Assembly (NCBI GenBank): GCA_031552145.1
Contig: JAVBMV010000005.1
Span: forward strand, 186,001-250,000
Source: JAVBMV01 sp031552145
GTDB lineage: Bacteria > Myxococcota > Myxococcia > Myxococcales > UBA5297
Direction: 5' to 3'
DNA: 64,000 bases
In this document: piece after piece, positions 27,994 through 35,792 of the stretch
Layout: each line of letters begins with the position of its first letter
Position numbering within the stretch: position 1 is the stretch's first letter
The notes under the pieces: model-generated
What the model was told of the DNA's origin: nothing
Databases searched by the model: none
What the model saw: only the letters and a program-made list of their open reading frames with translations
Translations under genes and position numbers: made by a program

Positions 27994-29442
27994 ATGAAGC
28001 GGGCAGCGGTGGGCACGATGGTGGCGGCCCTCATGGTCTGGGGTGCGCCAGGGATGGCCTTTGCTCAGGGAGTGGAGCCCGTGGTCGAGCCCGCGGCAGC
28101 GCCCACGATCGACTCGCCGCCCACCGATGAAGTTCCGGTCGTGGCCGAGGTCTCCCCCGCGCAGGCACCTGTGGCAAAAGAGGCGGCAAAGACTGAGGTG
28201 AAGGCGGTGGCAGCCAAGCCCAAAGCCCCGGCAGCCAATGGCGCCAAGGGCGAGGCCAAGCCCGAGGTCCAGGGTGAAGACGAGTTCGCCGATGTCGGAG
28301 ATGGCAGCGAGACCGATCTCTCGACCCTGGTCGAGGGCGACGCAGTCGCCGCACCTGCCGCCGCCCCTGGCGTGGCGCCCGAGCCTGGCCAGCCGCTGCC
28401 CGACACCTACGTCGTGGAGCCCGGTGACACGCTCTGGGATCTCTCGCAGCGCTTCTACAACACCCCCTGGTACTGGCCCAAGGTCTGGGCAGTGAACCCC
28501 GAGATCGACAACCCCCACTGGATCTATCCAGGAACCACCCTGCGTTTCCACAAGGGGAACGACGGCGCGCCCACGAAGATCGAGGTGGTACCCCCCGAGG
28601 CGGAGGAGGGCCAGGTCGCCAGCGAAATGCCGGATGACGAGGGAGAGGTCGCCTCGCTCGAGCAGGACGAAGAGACGGATTATGTCGCGGTCTCGCAGAC
28701 GGCCTATTCGCGGTCGACGCCCTCGTCCTCCCGGGGCAAGGCGCTCTTCCAGACCATGCTGGTGACGGAGCATGAGTTCGAGCGGGCCGGCGTCATCAAG
28801 GGCTCGTTCGAGGAGAAGCTGCTCCTCACCACCACCGACCGGCTCTATGTGCGCTTCCCCGACCAGGATTCGGTCAAGGTGGGCGATCAGCTCTCTATCT
28901 TCGCCTCGCGCGGCGAGGTGACCCACCCCAAGAGTGGCAAACGCTACGGCTACATGACCGCGGTGCTGGGCGTCGCCAAGGTGATCGAAAAGAAGGACAA
29001 GCTCGCTACCGTGATCATCACGCGCTGCAACAGCGAAGTCTCCCGGGGCGACTTCGTTGGCCCGCTGGGCGCCTTCGATCGCAACATCGCCGTCAAGCCC
29101 AACCAGGCGGAGCTCGAGGGCGTGATCGTCGCCGCCGCCAACAAGGACCTCCCAGAGCTGGCCGACCAGATGCTGGTCTTCGTCGACAAGGGCTCGGCCG
29201 ATGGCGTCGAGGAGGGCAACACCTTCAAGGTCGTCCGCCATGGTGATCCGGGAACTGGCTCCAAGGACTCCGAGTTCCCGGACGAGGTGATCGGCGCGCT
29301 GCTCGTGGTCGACGTGCGCGAGCAGATCTCGACGGCGATCGTGACCCGCTCCGTGCGGGAGCTGCGCCGCGGCGAGCGCGTGGTGATGGTCTCCTCCGCC
29401 GAGGCAGGTGCGCCCAGGGCGGAGGCCCCCACCTCCCGGTAG
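27994..29442 (+). CDS. Secreted LysM-domain protein
   Basis: The 482-residue protein has a signal peptide (1-24, ending GMAFAQG) and an Ala/Pro/Glu-rich linker to about residue 135. One LysM peptidoglycan-binding domain follows at about 138-185 (YVVEPGDTLWDLSQRFYNTP, then an ending with PGTTLRF). A beta-rich C-terminal part of about 280 residues has the repeated phrases KVGDQLSIFASRGEV and VEEGNTFKVVRHGD, suggesting a duplicated domain. The ATG at 27994 has AAGGAG six bases upstream. The LysM insert with WYWPKVWAVNPEIDNPHW is characteristic of a proteobacterial LysM subgroup. Role: wall-associated structural or sensory protein; no enzymatic motif seen. Confidence 0.85.
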   Translation: MKRAAVGTMVAALMVWGAPGMAFAQGVEPVVEPAAAPTIDSPPTDEVPVVAEVSPAQAPVAKEAAKTEVKAVAAKPKAPAANGAKGEAKPEVQGEDEFADVGDGSETDLSTLVEGDAVAAPAAAPGVAPEPGQPLPDTYVVEPGDTLWDLSQRFYNTPWYWPKVWAVNPEIDNPHWIYPGTTLRFHKGNDGAPTKIEVVPPEAEEGQVASEMPDDEGEVASLEQDEETDYVAVSQTAYSRSTPSSSRGKALFQTMLVTEHEFERAGVIKGSFEEKLLLTTTDRLYVRFPDQDSVKVGDQLSIFASRGEVTHPKSGKRYGYMTAVLGVAKVIEKKDKLATVIITRCNSEVSRGDFVGPLGAFDRNIAVKPNQAELEGVIVAAANKDLPELADQMLVFVDKGSADGVEEGNTFKVVRHGDPGTGSKDSEFPDEVIGALLVVDVREQISTAIVTRSVRELRRGERVVMVSSAEAGAPRAEAPTSR

Positions 29443-29489
29443 GGGCAGCCCCGGCGGAACGCGCCGGCATGCCCTAGAGTCATCTCTGC

Positions 29490-29518
29490 GCGAGCCCCCG
29501 GGCCTCCCGAGGGCTCGC
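29490..29518 (+). terminator. Terminator-like hairpin after the LysM gene
   Basis: GCGAGCCC and GGGCTCGC form an eight-pair stem, with an inner CGGG/CCCG pairing. The sequence after it (GGTCGTTAATCTTCC) has only a weak U-run. Confidence 0.45.
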
Positions 29519-29596
29519 GGTCGTTAATCTTCCTTGCCGGTCGAGTGGCAGCGTGAAAATATCGCGGCGCGCCTGGCGCACCTAAGGAGGAGTCGA

Positions 29597-30331
29597 GTGA
29601 AGCTTTCGGTCATCATACCGGCGTTCAACGAGCGCTCCACGCTGATGGAGTTGTTGCGCCGCGTGCTCGCGGCCGAGCTCCCTGGACTCTCCCGGGAGCT
29701 GCTCATCGTCGACGACTGTTCGACCGATGGCACCCGAGAGTTGCTGCGCGAGATCGGCGCGCGCGGCGTGGCGGGCGTCGAGGGCGCGAACCCCAGCGGC
29801 GAGTGCGAGCTGCGCGTCCTCTTCCAGGAGCAGAACCGCGGCAAGGGCGCGGCCATCCGGCGGGGCTTCGCCGAGGCGAGCGGCGAGATCGTGATCGTCC
29901 AGGATGCCGATCTCGAATATGATCCCAACGACTACGCCAAGTTGGTGAAGCCGATCGTCGACGGCGCGGCAGACGTGGTCTACGGCAGCCGCTTCGCGGG
30001 CTCCCCCAGAAGGGCGCTCTACTTCTGGCACACCGCGGTAAACCGCGGGCTCACGTTGCTCTCCAACCTCTTCACCGGCCTGGGCCTCACCGACATGGAG
30101 ACCTGCTACAAGGCGATGAGGACCGAGTGCGTGCGCAAGCTGACGCTGGTCGAGGATCGCTTTGGCATCGAGCCGGAGCTGACGGCGAAGCTGGCCAAGG
30201 CGGGATGTCGGGTCTTCGAGGTCCCCATCAGCTACCAGGGCAGGACCTTCGCCGAGGGCAAGAAGATAGGCTGGAAGGATGGCGCCCGAGCGCTCTACGC
30301 CATCACCAAATATGGACTCTGGGCCAAGTAG
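29597..30331 (+). CDS. Family 2 glycosyltransferase (polyprenyl-phosphate type)
   Basis: This 244-residue GT2 enzyme has the GT-A fold motifs: MKLSVIIPAFNE at the start, VDDCSTDGT, and the metal-binding QDADLEYDP. The end (ISYQGRTFAEGKKIGWKDG) is that of dolichol-phosphate mannose or undecaprenyl-phosphate sugar synthases. No transmembrane segment is present. The start is GTG at 29597 with AAGGAGG seven bases upstream. It lies just before mreB (36 bases), and may supply lipid-linked sugar for envelope glycans; co-transcription is possible. Confidence 0.9.
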   Translation: MKLSVIIPAFNERSTLMELLRRVLAAELPGLSRELLIVDDCSTDGTRELLREIGARGVAGVEGANPSGECELRVLFQEQNRGKGAAIRRGFAEASGEIVIVQDADLEYDPNDYAKLVKPIVDGAADVVYGSRFAGSPRRALYFWHTAVNRGLTLLSNLFTGLGLTDMETCYKAMRTECVRKLTLVEDRFGIEPELTAKLAKAGCRVFEVPISYQGRTFAEGKKIGWKDGARALYAITKYGLWAK

Positions 30332-30367
30332 ACCGCGCGGCGCTAACTAAGAAAAGGTTTTCCTCGA

Positions 30368-31408
30368 ATGTTCAACTGGTTTCACAGAATCTTCTCCAGG
30401 GACCTGGCGATCGACCTGGGTACGGCGAACACGCTCATCTATGTGAGAGGCGAGGGGATCGTCTCTAACGAGCCCTCGGTCGTCGCCGTGCAGGAGGACT
30501 CCAGAGGGGGGAAGCGGGTGCTGGCCGTCGGCAAGGAGGCCAAGGAGATGCTGGGGCGCACGCCCGGCAACATCAGGGCCATCCGTCCCATGAAGGATGG
30601 CGTCATCGCCGACTTCGAGATCACGGCCGAGATGCTCCGTCACTTCATCGAGAGCGTCCACAACCGCAAGGCGATGGTCAATCCGCGCGTGGTGATCGGC
30701 ATCCCCTCCAACATCACCGAGGTGGAGAAGCGCGCCGTGCGCGAAGCGGCCGAGAGCGCCCGCGCCCGGGAGGTCTATCTGATCGAGCAGCCGATGTCGG
30801 CGGCGATCGGAGCGGGCCTGCCCATCACCGAGCCCTCTGGCAACATGATCGTCGACATCGGGGGAGGCACCACCGACGTCGCCGTCATCTCGCTCTCGGG
30901 TATCGTCTATTCGAAGTCAGTGCGCGTGGGCGGCGACAAGATGGACGAGGCGATCCTCCAGCACGTCAAGCGCAAGTACAACCTGCTGATCGGCGAGCGA
31001 ACGGCCGAGGCGATCAAAATGGGGATCGGCACCGCCTACCTGGCCGAAGAGTCGACGACCATGGATGTGAAGGGGCGCGACCTGGTTGCCGGCGTCCCCC
31101 GCACGCTCACCGTGTCGTCGGACGAGATCCGCGATGCCCTGGCCGAGCCGGTCAATGGCATCGTCGAGGCGGTCAAGATGGCACTGGAGCGCACTCCCCC
31201 CGAGCTGGCCGGCGATATCGCCGACCGCGGCATCGTGCTGGCGGGCGGTGGAGCGCTGCTCAAGCATCTGGACATCCTCCTGCGTGAAGAGACCGGCCTG
31301 CCCGTCTTTCTCGCCGAAGAGCCGCTCCACGCGGTGGTGATCGGCGCCGGCAAGGCGCTCGACGACATCGAAATGTTGCGCGAGGTCTGCCAGGGGCAGG
31401 GCGTCTGA
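30368..31408 (+). CDS. mreB: Rod-shape-determining actin homologue MreB
   Basis: MreB polymerises under the inner membrane and guides lateral wall synthesis. The 346-residue protein has the membrane-binding N-terminus (MFNWFHRIF), phosphate 1 motif IDLGTANTLIYV, phosphate 2 motif IVDIGGGTTDVAVIS and adenosine motif GIVLAGGGALLKHLD. No mreC, mreD or pbp2 follows; instead a promoter and an unrelated lipoprotein operon begin. In M. xanthus MreB is also involved in gliding with the Glt complex, which is a notable coincidence with the cluster at 8.9-21.4 kb. Confidence 0.98.
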   Translation: MFNWFHRIFSRDLAIDLGTANTLIYVRGEGIVSNEPSVVAVQEDSRGGKRVLAVGKEAKEMLGRTPGNIRAIRPMKDGVIADFEITAEMLRHFIESVHNRKAMVNPRVVIGIPSNITEVEKRAVREAAESARAREVYLIEQPMSAAIGAGLPITEPSGNMIVDIGGGTTDVAVISLSGIVYSKSVRVGGDKMDEAILQHVKRKYNLLIGERTAEAIKMGIGTAYLAEESTTMDVKGRDLVAGVPRTLTVSSDEIRDALAEPVNGIVEAVKMALERTPPELAGDIADRGIVLAGGGALLKHLDILLREETGLPVFLAEEPLHAVVIGAGKALDDIEMLREVCQGQGV

Positions 31409-31435
31409 GCCCTCGCTGGCGCTCCTTCCTTCCTG

Positions 31436-31464
31436 TTGACGCTCCAGCGGGGGGGCCGTTACCA
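31436..31464 (+). promoter_or_regulatory. Sigma70-type promoter of the surface lipoprotein operon
   Basis: TTGACG (31436-31441) and TTACCA (31459-31464) are separated by 17 bases, 30 bases upstream of the first gene of the five-gene operon. The -35 is near consensus, the -10 is weak. Confidence 0.4.
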
Positions 31465-31493
31465 TCGGTAACTCGGATCACTCCGGAGCCGGC

Positions 31494-32714
31494 ATGGAGC
31501 AGCCTCGCCACATTAGGCGCCACGGGTGCGCACCTCCGCTTGGGAAGGGCGCGCTCTTTGTCGGGGCTGCGCTGCTCCTCGGGGTCGCGCTGCTCGGTTG
31601 TAAAGAGGAGCGCATTCTCGCACCGGTGCCCGAGCTCGGCTACCGCGAGGATCTCTTTCCCCAAGAGGCGGCGGCCCGGGTGGACGTCCTTTGGGTGATC
31701 GACAACTCCGGTTCGATGCGCGACTCGCAGGCCGAGCTGAAGCGCAGCCTCCATCGCTTCATGACCTATTTCGACCGGGCCAATGTCGACTACCGCATCG
31801 CCGTGACGACCACCGCGGCCAGGACGCAGAGGGGCGCCTTCATCGCGGGAACCTACGACGGTGTAGCCTATGAGGTGGTGCGCCCCGATCTGATCGATCC
31901 CATCGCTGTCTTCAAGAGCGCAATCGACGAGGCAGCCGGCACGGAGGGCTCGGCGAACGAGGAGGCCTTCGCGTCGGCGCGGCTCGCCATCGAGCGGCAG
32001 CGCGGCGTGGCCGCCTCGGCGCTGGTGGAGCAGCGCGCCTGTGAAGAGAAATGCCCCAATGGAGGAGAGGAGGCGCAGCGCTGCCGTGAGGCCTGCGCTC
32101 GAGAGCACGCGCCCCCCTTCATGCGCCCCAACTCCAGCCTCGCCATTGTCTTTCTCTCCGACGAAGATGAGCAGAGCTTCGGCGAGCTCCACTACTATCA
32201 GCGCTACTTTCAGGGTGCGCTCGGCGTGGGCAACGAGTCGCTCGTCTCGCTCGCCACTATTTGTGGAGACGTCCCCACGCCGCCCTGTCAGGCGATGCCT
32301 GGCGAGGTCTATGTGGCGCTCGCCCGGGCGATGGGGGGAATCGTCGGCTCGATCTGCGACGAGAGCTTCGAGACCAGCCTTACGGCAATCGCCGAGGATG
32401 CCGCGGGACTCCACCGCACCTTCAGGTTGAGCGCCGAGCCGAAGCCCGAGAGCATCGCCCCGACCATCCAATACCGATGCGACACGGCCGAGTCGGTACT
32501 GGCCGTATGCGAGAGCGTCGAAGACACCTGCCCGGGCAAAGGGCCGATCCATGGAAACGTGATGGGGCTCCTCTGCGCGCCGAAGCAGGGCGAGGCGGAT
32601 GGGTGGCGCTATGAAGAGAGCACCAACGCGCTCTTCTTTCACGGAGCGTCGCAGCCCGGGCCGCGCAGCCGCCTCGTCGTGCGCTATGAGATGAAGGAGC
32701 TCTATGGACAGTGA
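31494..32714 (+). CDS. VWA-domain lipoprotein
   Basis: The 406-residue protein has a basic N-terminus, a hydrophobic core and the lipobox ALLGC, giving lipidated C36. A von Willebrand factor A domain follows, beginning DVLWVIDNSGSM with the metal site D70, S72 and S74 intact. The domain contains an insertion with four cysteines (EQRACEEKCPNGGEEAQRCREAC) and extends to about residue 340. VWA domains bind ligands through a metal ion, so this is probably a surface adhesion or assembly protein. It is the first of five genes with overlapping start/stop codons and no gaps. Confidence 0.88.
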   Translation: MEQPRHIRRHGCAPPLGKGALFVGAALLLGVALLGCKEERILAPVPELGYREDLFPQEAAARVDVLWVIDNSGSMRDSQAELKRSLHRFMTYFDRANVDYRIAVTTTAARTQRGAFIAGTYDGVAYEVVRPDLIDPIAVFKSAIDEAAGTEGSANEEAFASARLAIERQRGVAASALVEQRACEEKCPNGGEEAQRCREACAREHAPPFMRPNSSLAIVFLSDEDEQSFGELHYYQRYFQGALGVGNESLVSLATICGDVPTPPCQAMPGEVYVALARAMGGIVGSICDESFETSLTAIAEDAAGLHRTFRLSAEPKPESIAPTIQYRCDTAESVLAVCESVEDTCPGKGPIHGNVMGLLCAPKQGEADGWRYEESTNALFFHGASQPGPRSRLVVRYEMKELYGQ

Positions 32715-34248
32715 GTCGATGCGCCGCGCGCGCGGCCCCGCGCGCCTCCCGCTCCTCGCCGCCGCGCTCGCCCTATCCGCGGCTGCGTGTGGCCCAGATC
32801 CCGGCACTATCTCGGTCAGCGGGCGCCTCGCCCTCTCTCCCGAACGGCTCGACTTTGGCGACGTCCCAGTCTTCTCCAAGAGGACGCAGCAGCTCGAGCT
32901 CTACAATCAGGGGGGCGCGCCGCTTCAGCTCATTGGCCTCTCTCTCTCGATCGGTGACGGGGGGGAGGGCGGCGGCTTCTCCCTCGGAGAATACGCCCAC
33001 TCCATCGAGCCCGCCGGCCAGCTCCTGCTCGACGTGAGCTTCCAGCCCGAGCGGGTGGGAGTCTTCACCGCGGTGCTGGCGGTCGAATCGGGCGATCCCG
33101 AGCGCCCGCGCATCGAGGTGCAGCTCTCGGGCGAGAGCTCCGTCGCGGCGGCGCTCGAGGTGGAGCCGGCGGAGCTCCAGTTCGGAGAGGTCTGCGAAGG
33201 CGGAGAGTCGACGGCCAGCTTCACGATCCGCTCGGTCGGCAACGCCCCACTCGAACTGCAGGCCATCGGCTTCTCCGAGGAGACCCCCGCGGCGAGCTTC
33301 ACCTATCTCTCGTCGACTCGTACACCGACAGAGATCGCTCCGGGAGAGGCGCTCACCTTCACGCTCCGCTTCTCGCCCCAGCCCGAGCTGCCCGATCAAG
33401 TGTCGGGAGCGGCGGCGCTCATCACGAACGATCCACTTCGCCGCAACCTGAGCGTCCCCCTCCACGGTCGCCCCGCGCGGCGCCCCGTGGCAAAGATCTC
33501 CGCGCCCGGCGGGATGAAGCCGGGCGAGCTCATCCCGCTCGATGGTCGCGCCTCCTACGATCCGGGTGGCGGCTCCCTCGACTACTCCGAGTTCAAATGG
33601 TCGTTGATCGAGATGCCGCGCGCGGCGCGGCCCACCCTCACGCCCGGCGACGATGGGACGGCGACGCTGCGCACCGACCGGCCGGGGCGCTATGTGGCGC
33701 AGCTGGCCATATCCGACTCGATGGGCTGCCGCGCTTTGCCCGCCCAGCGCGAGCTGCTGGTGCTCTCGGACGAGGGGCTGGTGATCGAGCTGGTCTGGCA
33801 GCACACGGAGGTCGATCTCGATCTGCATGTGGTCCCCGAGGGGGAGCGCTTCTTCGGGGCGAGCGACTGCTACTACGGCACGGCCGCCTCGCCGCCCGAC
33901 TGGGGCGCGAAGGGCGACATCACGGACGATCCGCTCTTCGAGCGCGACTCCCTCTCGTGTAGCGGAAACTGTCCCGAGCGCGTCGTGCTCGAGAAACCGG
34001 CGAATGGACGCTATGTCGCCATGGCACACTATTTCCACGATCACGCGGAGCTCGATCCAACCACGCAGGTCTACATGCGCGTCTATCTCTACGGGGTCCT
34101 CCAGTACGAGCTGGGCACGACGCTGACGCGGCGGGGAGAGCGCTGGACCGCCTTCGAGGTGCTCTGGCCTCCGACGAGCGGCTGGATCGTCGACGTGACC
34201 AAGCTCGATACCCTGACCTGGAGCGCCGAGATGGGAGGGCCGCGATGA
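32704..34248 (+). CDS. Lipoprotein with ASH/choice-of-anchor-type beta domains
   Basis: The 514-residue protein has a lipobox (SAAAC, C29) and two immunoglobulin-like ASH domains. They begin LALSPERLDFGDVPVF and LEVEPAELQFGEVCEG, the usual F-G-V pattern at the domain start. A PKD-like part follows (ISAPGGMKPGELIPLDGRAS). The C-terminal 170 residues (from VIELVWQHTEVDLDLHVV) look like a further beta domain with a DLDLHV motif found in secreted proteins of myxobacteria and planctomycetes. The start at 32704 overlaps the preceding stop by 11 bases, with AAGGAG in the upstream gene. Predicted surface or outer-membrane lipoprotein. Confidence 0.82.
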   Translation: MDSESMRRARGPARLPLLAAALALSAAACGPDPGTISVSGRLALSPERLDFGDVPVFSKRTQQLELYNQGGAPLQLIGLSLSIGDGGEGGGFSLGEYAHSIEPAGQLLLDVSFQPERVGVFTAVLAVESGDPERPRIEVQLSGESSVAAALEVEPAELQFGEVCEGGESTASFTIRSVGNAPLELQAIGFSEETPAASFTYLSSTRTPTEIAPGEALTFTLRFSPQPELPDQVSGAAALITNDPLRRNLSVPLHGRPARRPVAKISAPGGMKPGELIPLDGRASYDPGGGSLDYSEFKWSLIEMPRAARPTLTPGDDGTATLRTDRPGRYVAQLAISDSMGCRALPAQRELLVLSDEGLVIELVWQHTEVDLDLHVVPEGERFFGASDCYYGTAASPPDWGAKGDITDDPLFERDSLSCSGNCPERVVLEKPANGRYVAMAHYFHDHAELDPTTQVYMRVYLYGVLQYELGTTLTRRGERWTAFEVLWPPTSGWIVDVTKLDTLTWSAEMGGPR

Positions 34249-35792
34249 GGCGCCGTACTTTCCCCGCGCTGGCGGCTCTCGCCCTCGTCGTCGGTCTCTC
34301 GGGCAGCGCGGGCTGCTCGGGCTCCACTCCCGGTCCTGGCAAGCAGGAGCCGGGGGGCGACGCCGCCGAGCCCTCCGAGTGCGCCACGCGCGCCGACTGC
34401 GCCGCCAAGGGCGAGGCCTATCGCGGCCTGGTCTGTGGCGCGGGGGGCAAATGCGAGAGCTGCGTCAGCGATGGCCAGTGCGAGCTGCGCGAGCGATGTG
34501 AGCCGGAGAAGCTGCGCTGCGACTTCAAACCCGGTTGGGGCGCCGAGTGCAGCCTGAATAGCGAGTGCGCGGCGGGGCACCTCTGCGTGCAGGGGCTCTG
34601 TGTCAAGGAGAGCGAGGCGACGCTCTGTGTCGAAGGGAGCTGCCTACAGAGGGGCCTGCGCTGCAACGTGCAGAATGGCGTCTGCGAAGAGGATATCGGC
34701 TGCCTCACCGATGCCGACTGTAGCGCGCTGGAGCTCTGTCACACGCCGCTCCATCAGTGCCGGGTGCGCTGCACCCCGGCCAACGCCTCCGAACGCTGCG
34801 CCCTCGGCGAGGTCTGCGCCGTGGACCGGTGCGCGGAGTGCGCCAGCGACCTCGACTGCGCGGGCGAGCTGATCTGCGATCTCGATGCGCTCCGCTGCTC
34901 GGTCGGGAACTCCTCGCGCTGCACCTCCGATCGCGACTGCATGCTCGATCAGGTCTGCAACAGAGACACCGGCTTCTGCGTGGCGAAGCCTCCGCCCTGT
35001 CTCTCCAACGACGACTGCGCGAATGGCGAGCGCTGCAACCTGGCGGCGCGCAGATGCGAGGCGCGCTCGTGTCAGCCCGATCGCTATGAGCCAAACCACA
35101 CGCTGGAGGAGGCGCGACCGCTCGCCGCGGGCGATCATGGCGAGCTGACGCTCTGCGATGCGCGCCCCGATCTCTTCTCCATCTCGCTCGAGCGCGGCAG
35201 CCGTCTCGATCTCTATGTCGATAGCGACCCTCTGCTCGAGGGGCTGATCCAGTCGGCGCTGCTCGATGGGACGGGGCGCGTTCTGGCGGTCGGCACTTTC
35301 CTGCTCTCGCGGACGGTGGCGCCCCCCGCCGCCGAGTCGCCAGCGCAGTTCTATCTGAGGCTGCAGAGCGAAGATGCCTTCATTCCCTATGGGCTCAGGG
35401 TTCGGATTGGACAGGGGATTCCCTGCGACGAGGATGCCTATGAGCCCAACGATGATCCCGCCCAGGCAACGCTGCTCACCGGAGATGCTCGGCTAGAGGG
35501 GCTGACGCTCTGCGGCATGGATCGCGATCACTTCAGGCTCTCGGTCACACCGGGCGCCGCGCTGCGCATCACCAAGCATCAGGAGCGGCCTGCCGACGGC
35601 GATGGCGACCTGCTGCTCCTCTCGAGCGATGGCGCGCGCGAGCTGGCCAGCGCGGTCACCGCGGATCGGGAGGAGCAGCTCTACCTGACGCCGCTGCAGC
35701 TCGAGGGGGCGCAGGAGGTGCTCTTGCGAATCTGGGCGAGCGATCGACGCGCACACGCCAGCTACTGGTTGGAGGTGGAACATGTGCGGTGA
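34245..35792 (+). CDS. Cys-rich Dickkopf-like lipoprotein with two PPC-type domains
   Basis: The 515-residue protein has a lipobox (GSAGC, C24) and then about six cysteine-rich repeats of the form C-x(4-6)-D/E-C-x(2)-G/L-x(2)-C up to residue 280, like the Dickkopf/EGF-type repeats of myxobacterial surface proteins. Two pre-peptidase C-terminal-like domains follow, starting at DRYEPNHTLEEARPL and DAYEPNDDPAQATLL. These PPC domains usually accompany secreted proteases or substrate binding, but no protease domain is present. The ATG overlaps the previous stop (ATGA). Its role is probably extracellular binding. Confidence 0.85.
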   Translation: MRRRTFPALAALALVVGLSGSAGCSGSTPGPGKQEPGGDAAEPSECATRADCAAKGEAYRGLVCGAGGKCESCVSDGQCELRERCEPEKLRCDFKPGWGAECSLNSECAAGHLCVQGLCVKESEATLCVEGSCLQRGLRCNVQNGVCEEDIGCLTDADCSALELCHTPLHQCRVRCTPANASERCALGEVCAVDRCAECASDLDCAGELICDLDALRCSVGNSSRCTSDRDCMLDQVCNRDTGFCVAKPPPCLSNDDCANGERCNLAARRCEARSCQPDRYEPNHTLEEARPLAAGDHGELTLCDARPDLFSISLERGSRLDLYVDSDPLLEGLIQSALLDGTGRVLAVGTFLLSRTVAPPAAESPAQFYLRLQSEDAFIPYGLRVRIGQGIPCDEDAYEPNDDPAQATLLTGDARLEGLTLCGMDRDHFRLSVTPGAALRITKHQERPADGDGDLLLLSSDGARELASAVTADREEQLYLTPLQLEGAQEVLLRIWASDRRAHASYWLEVEHVR

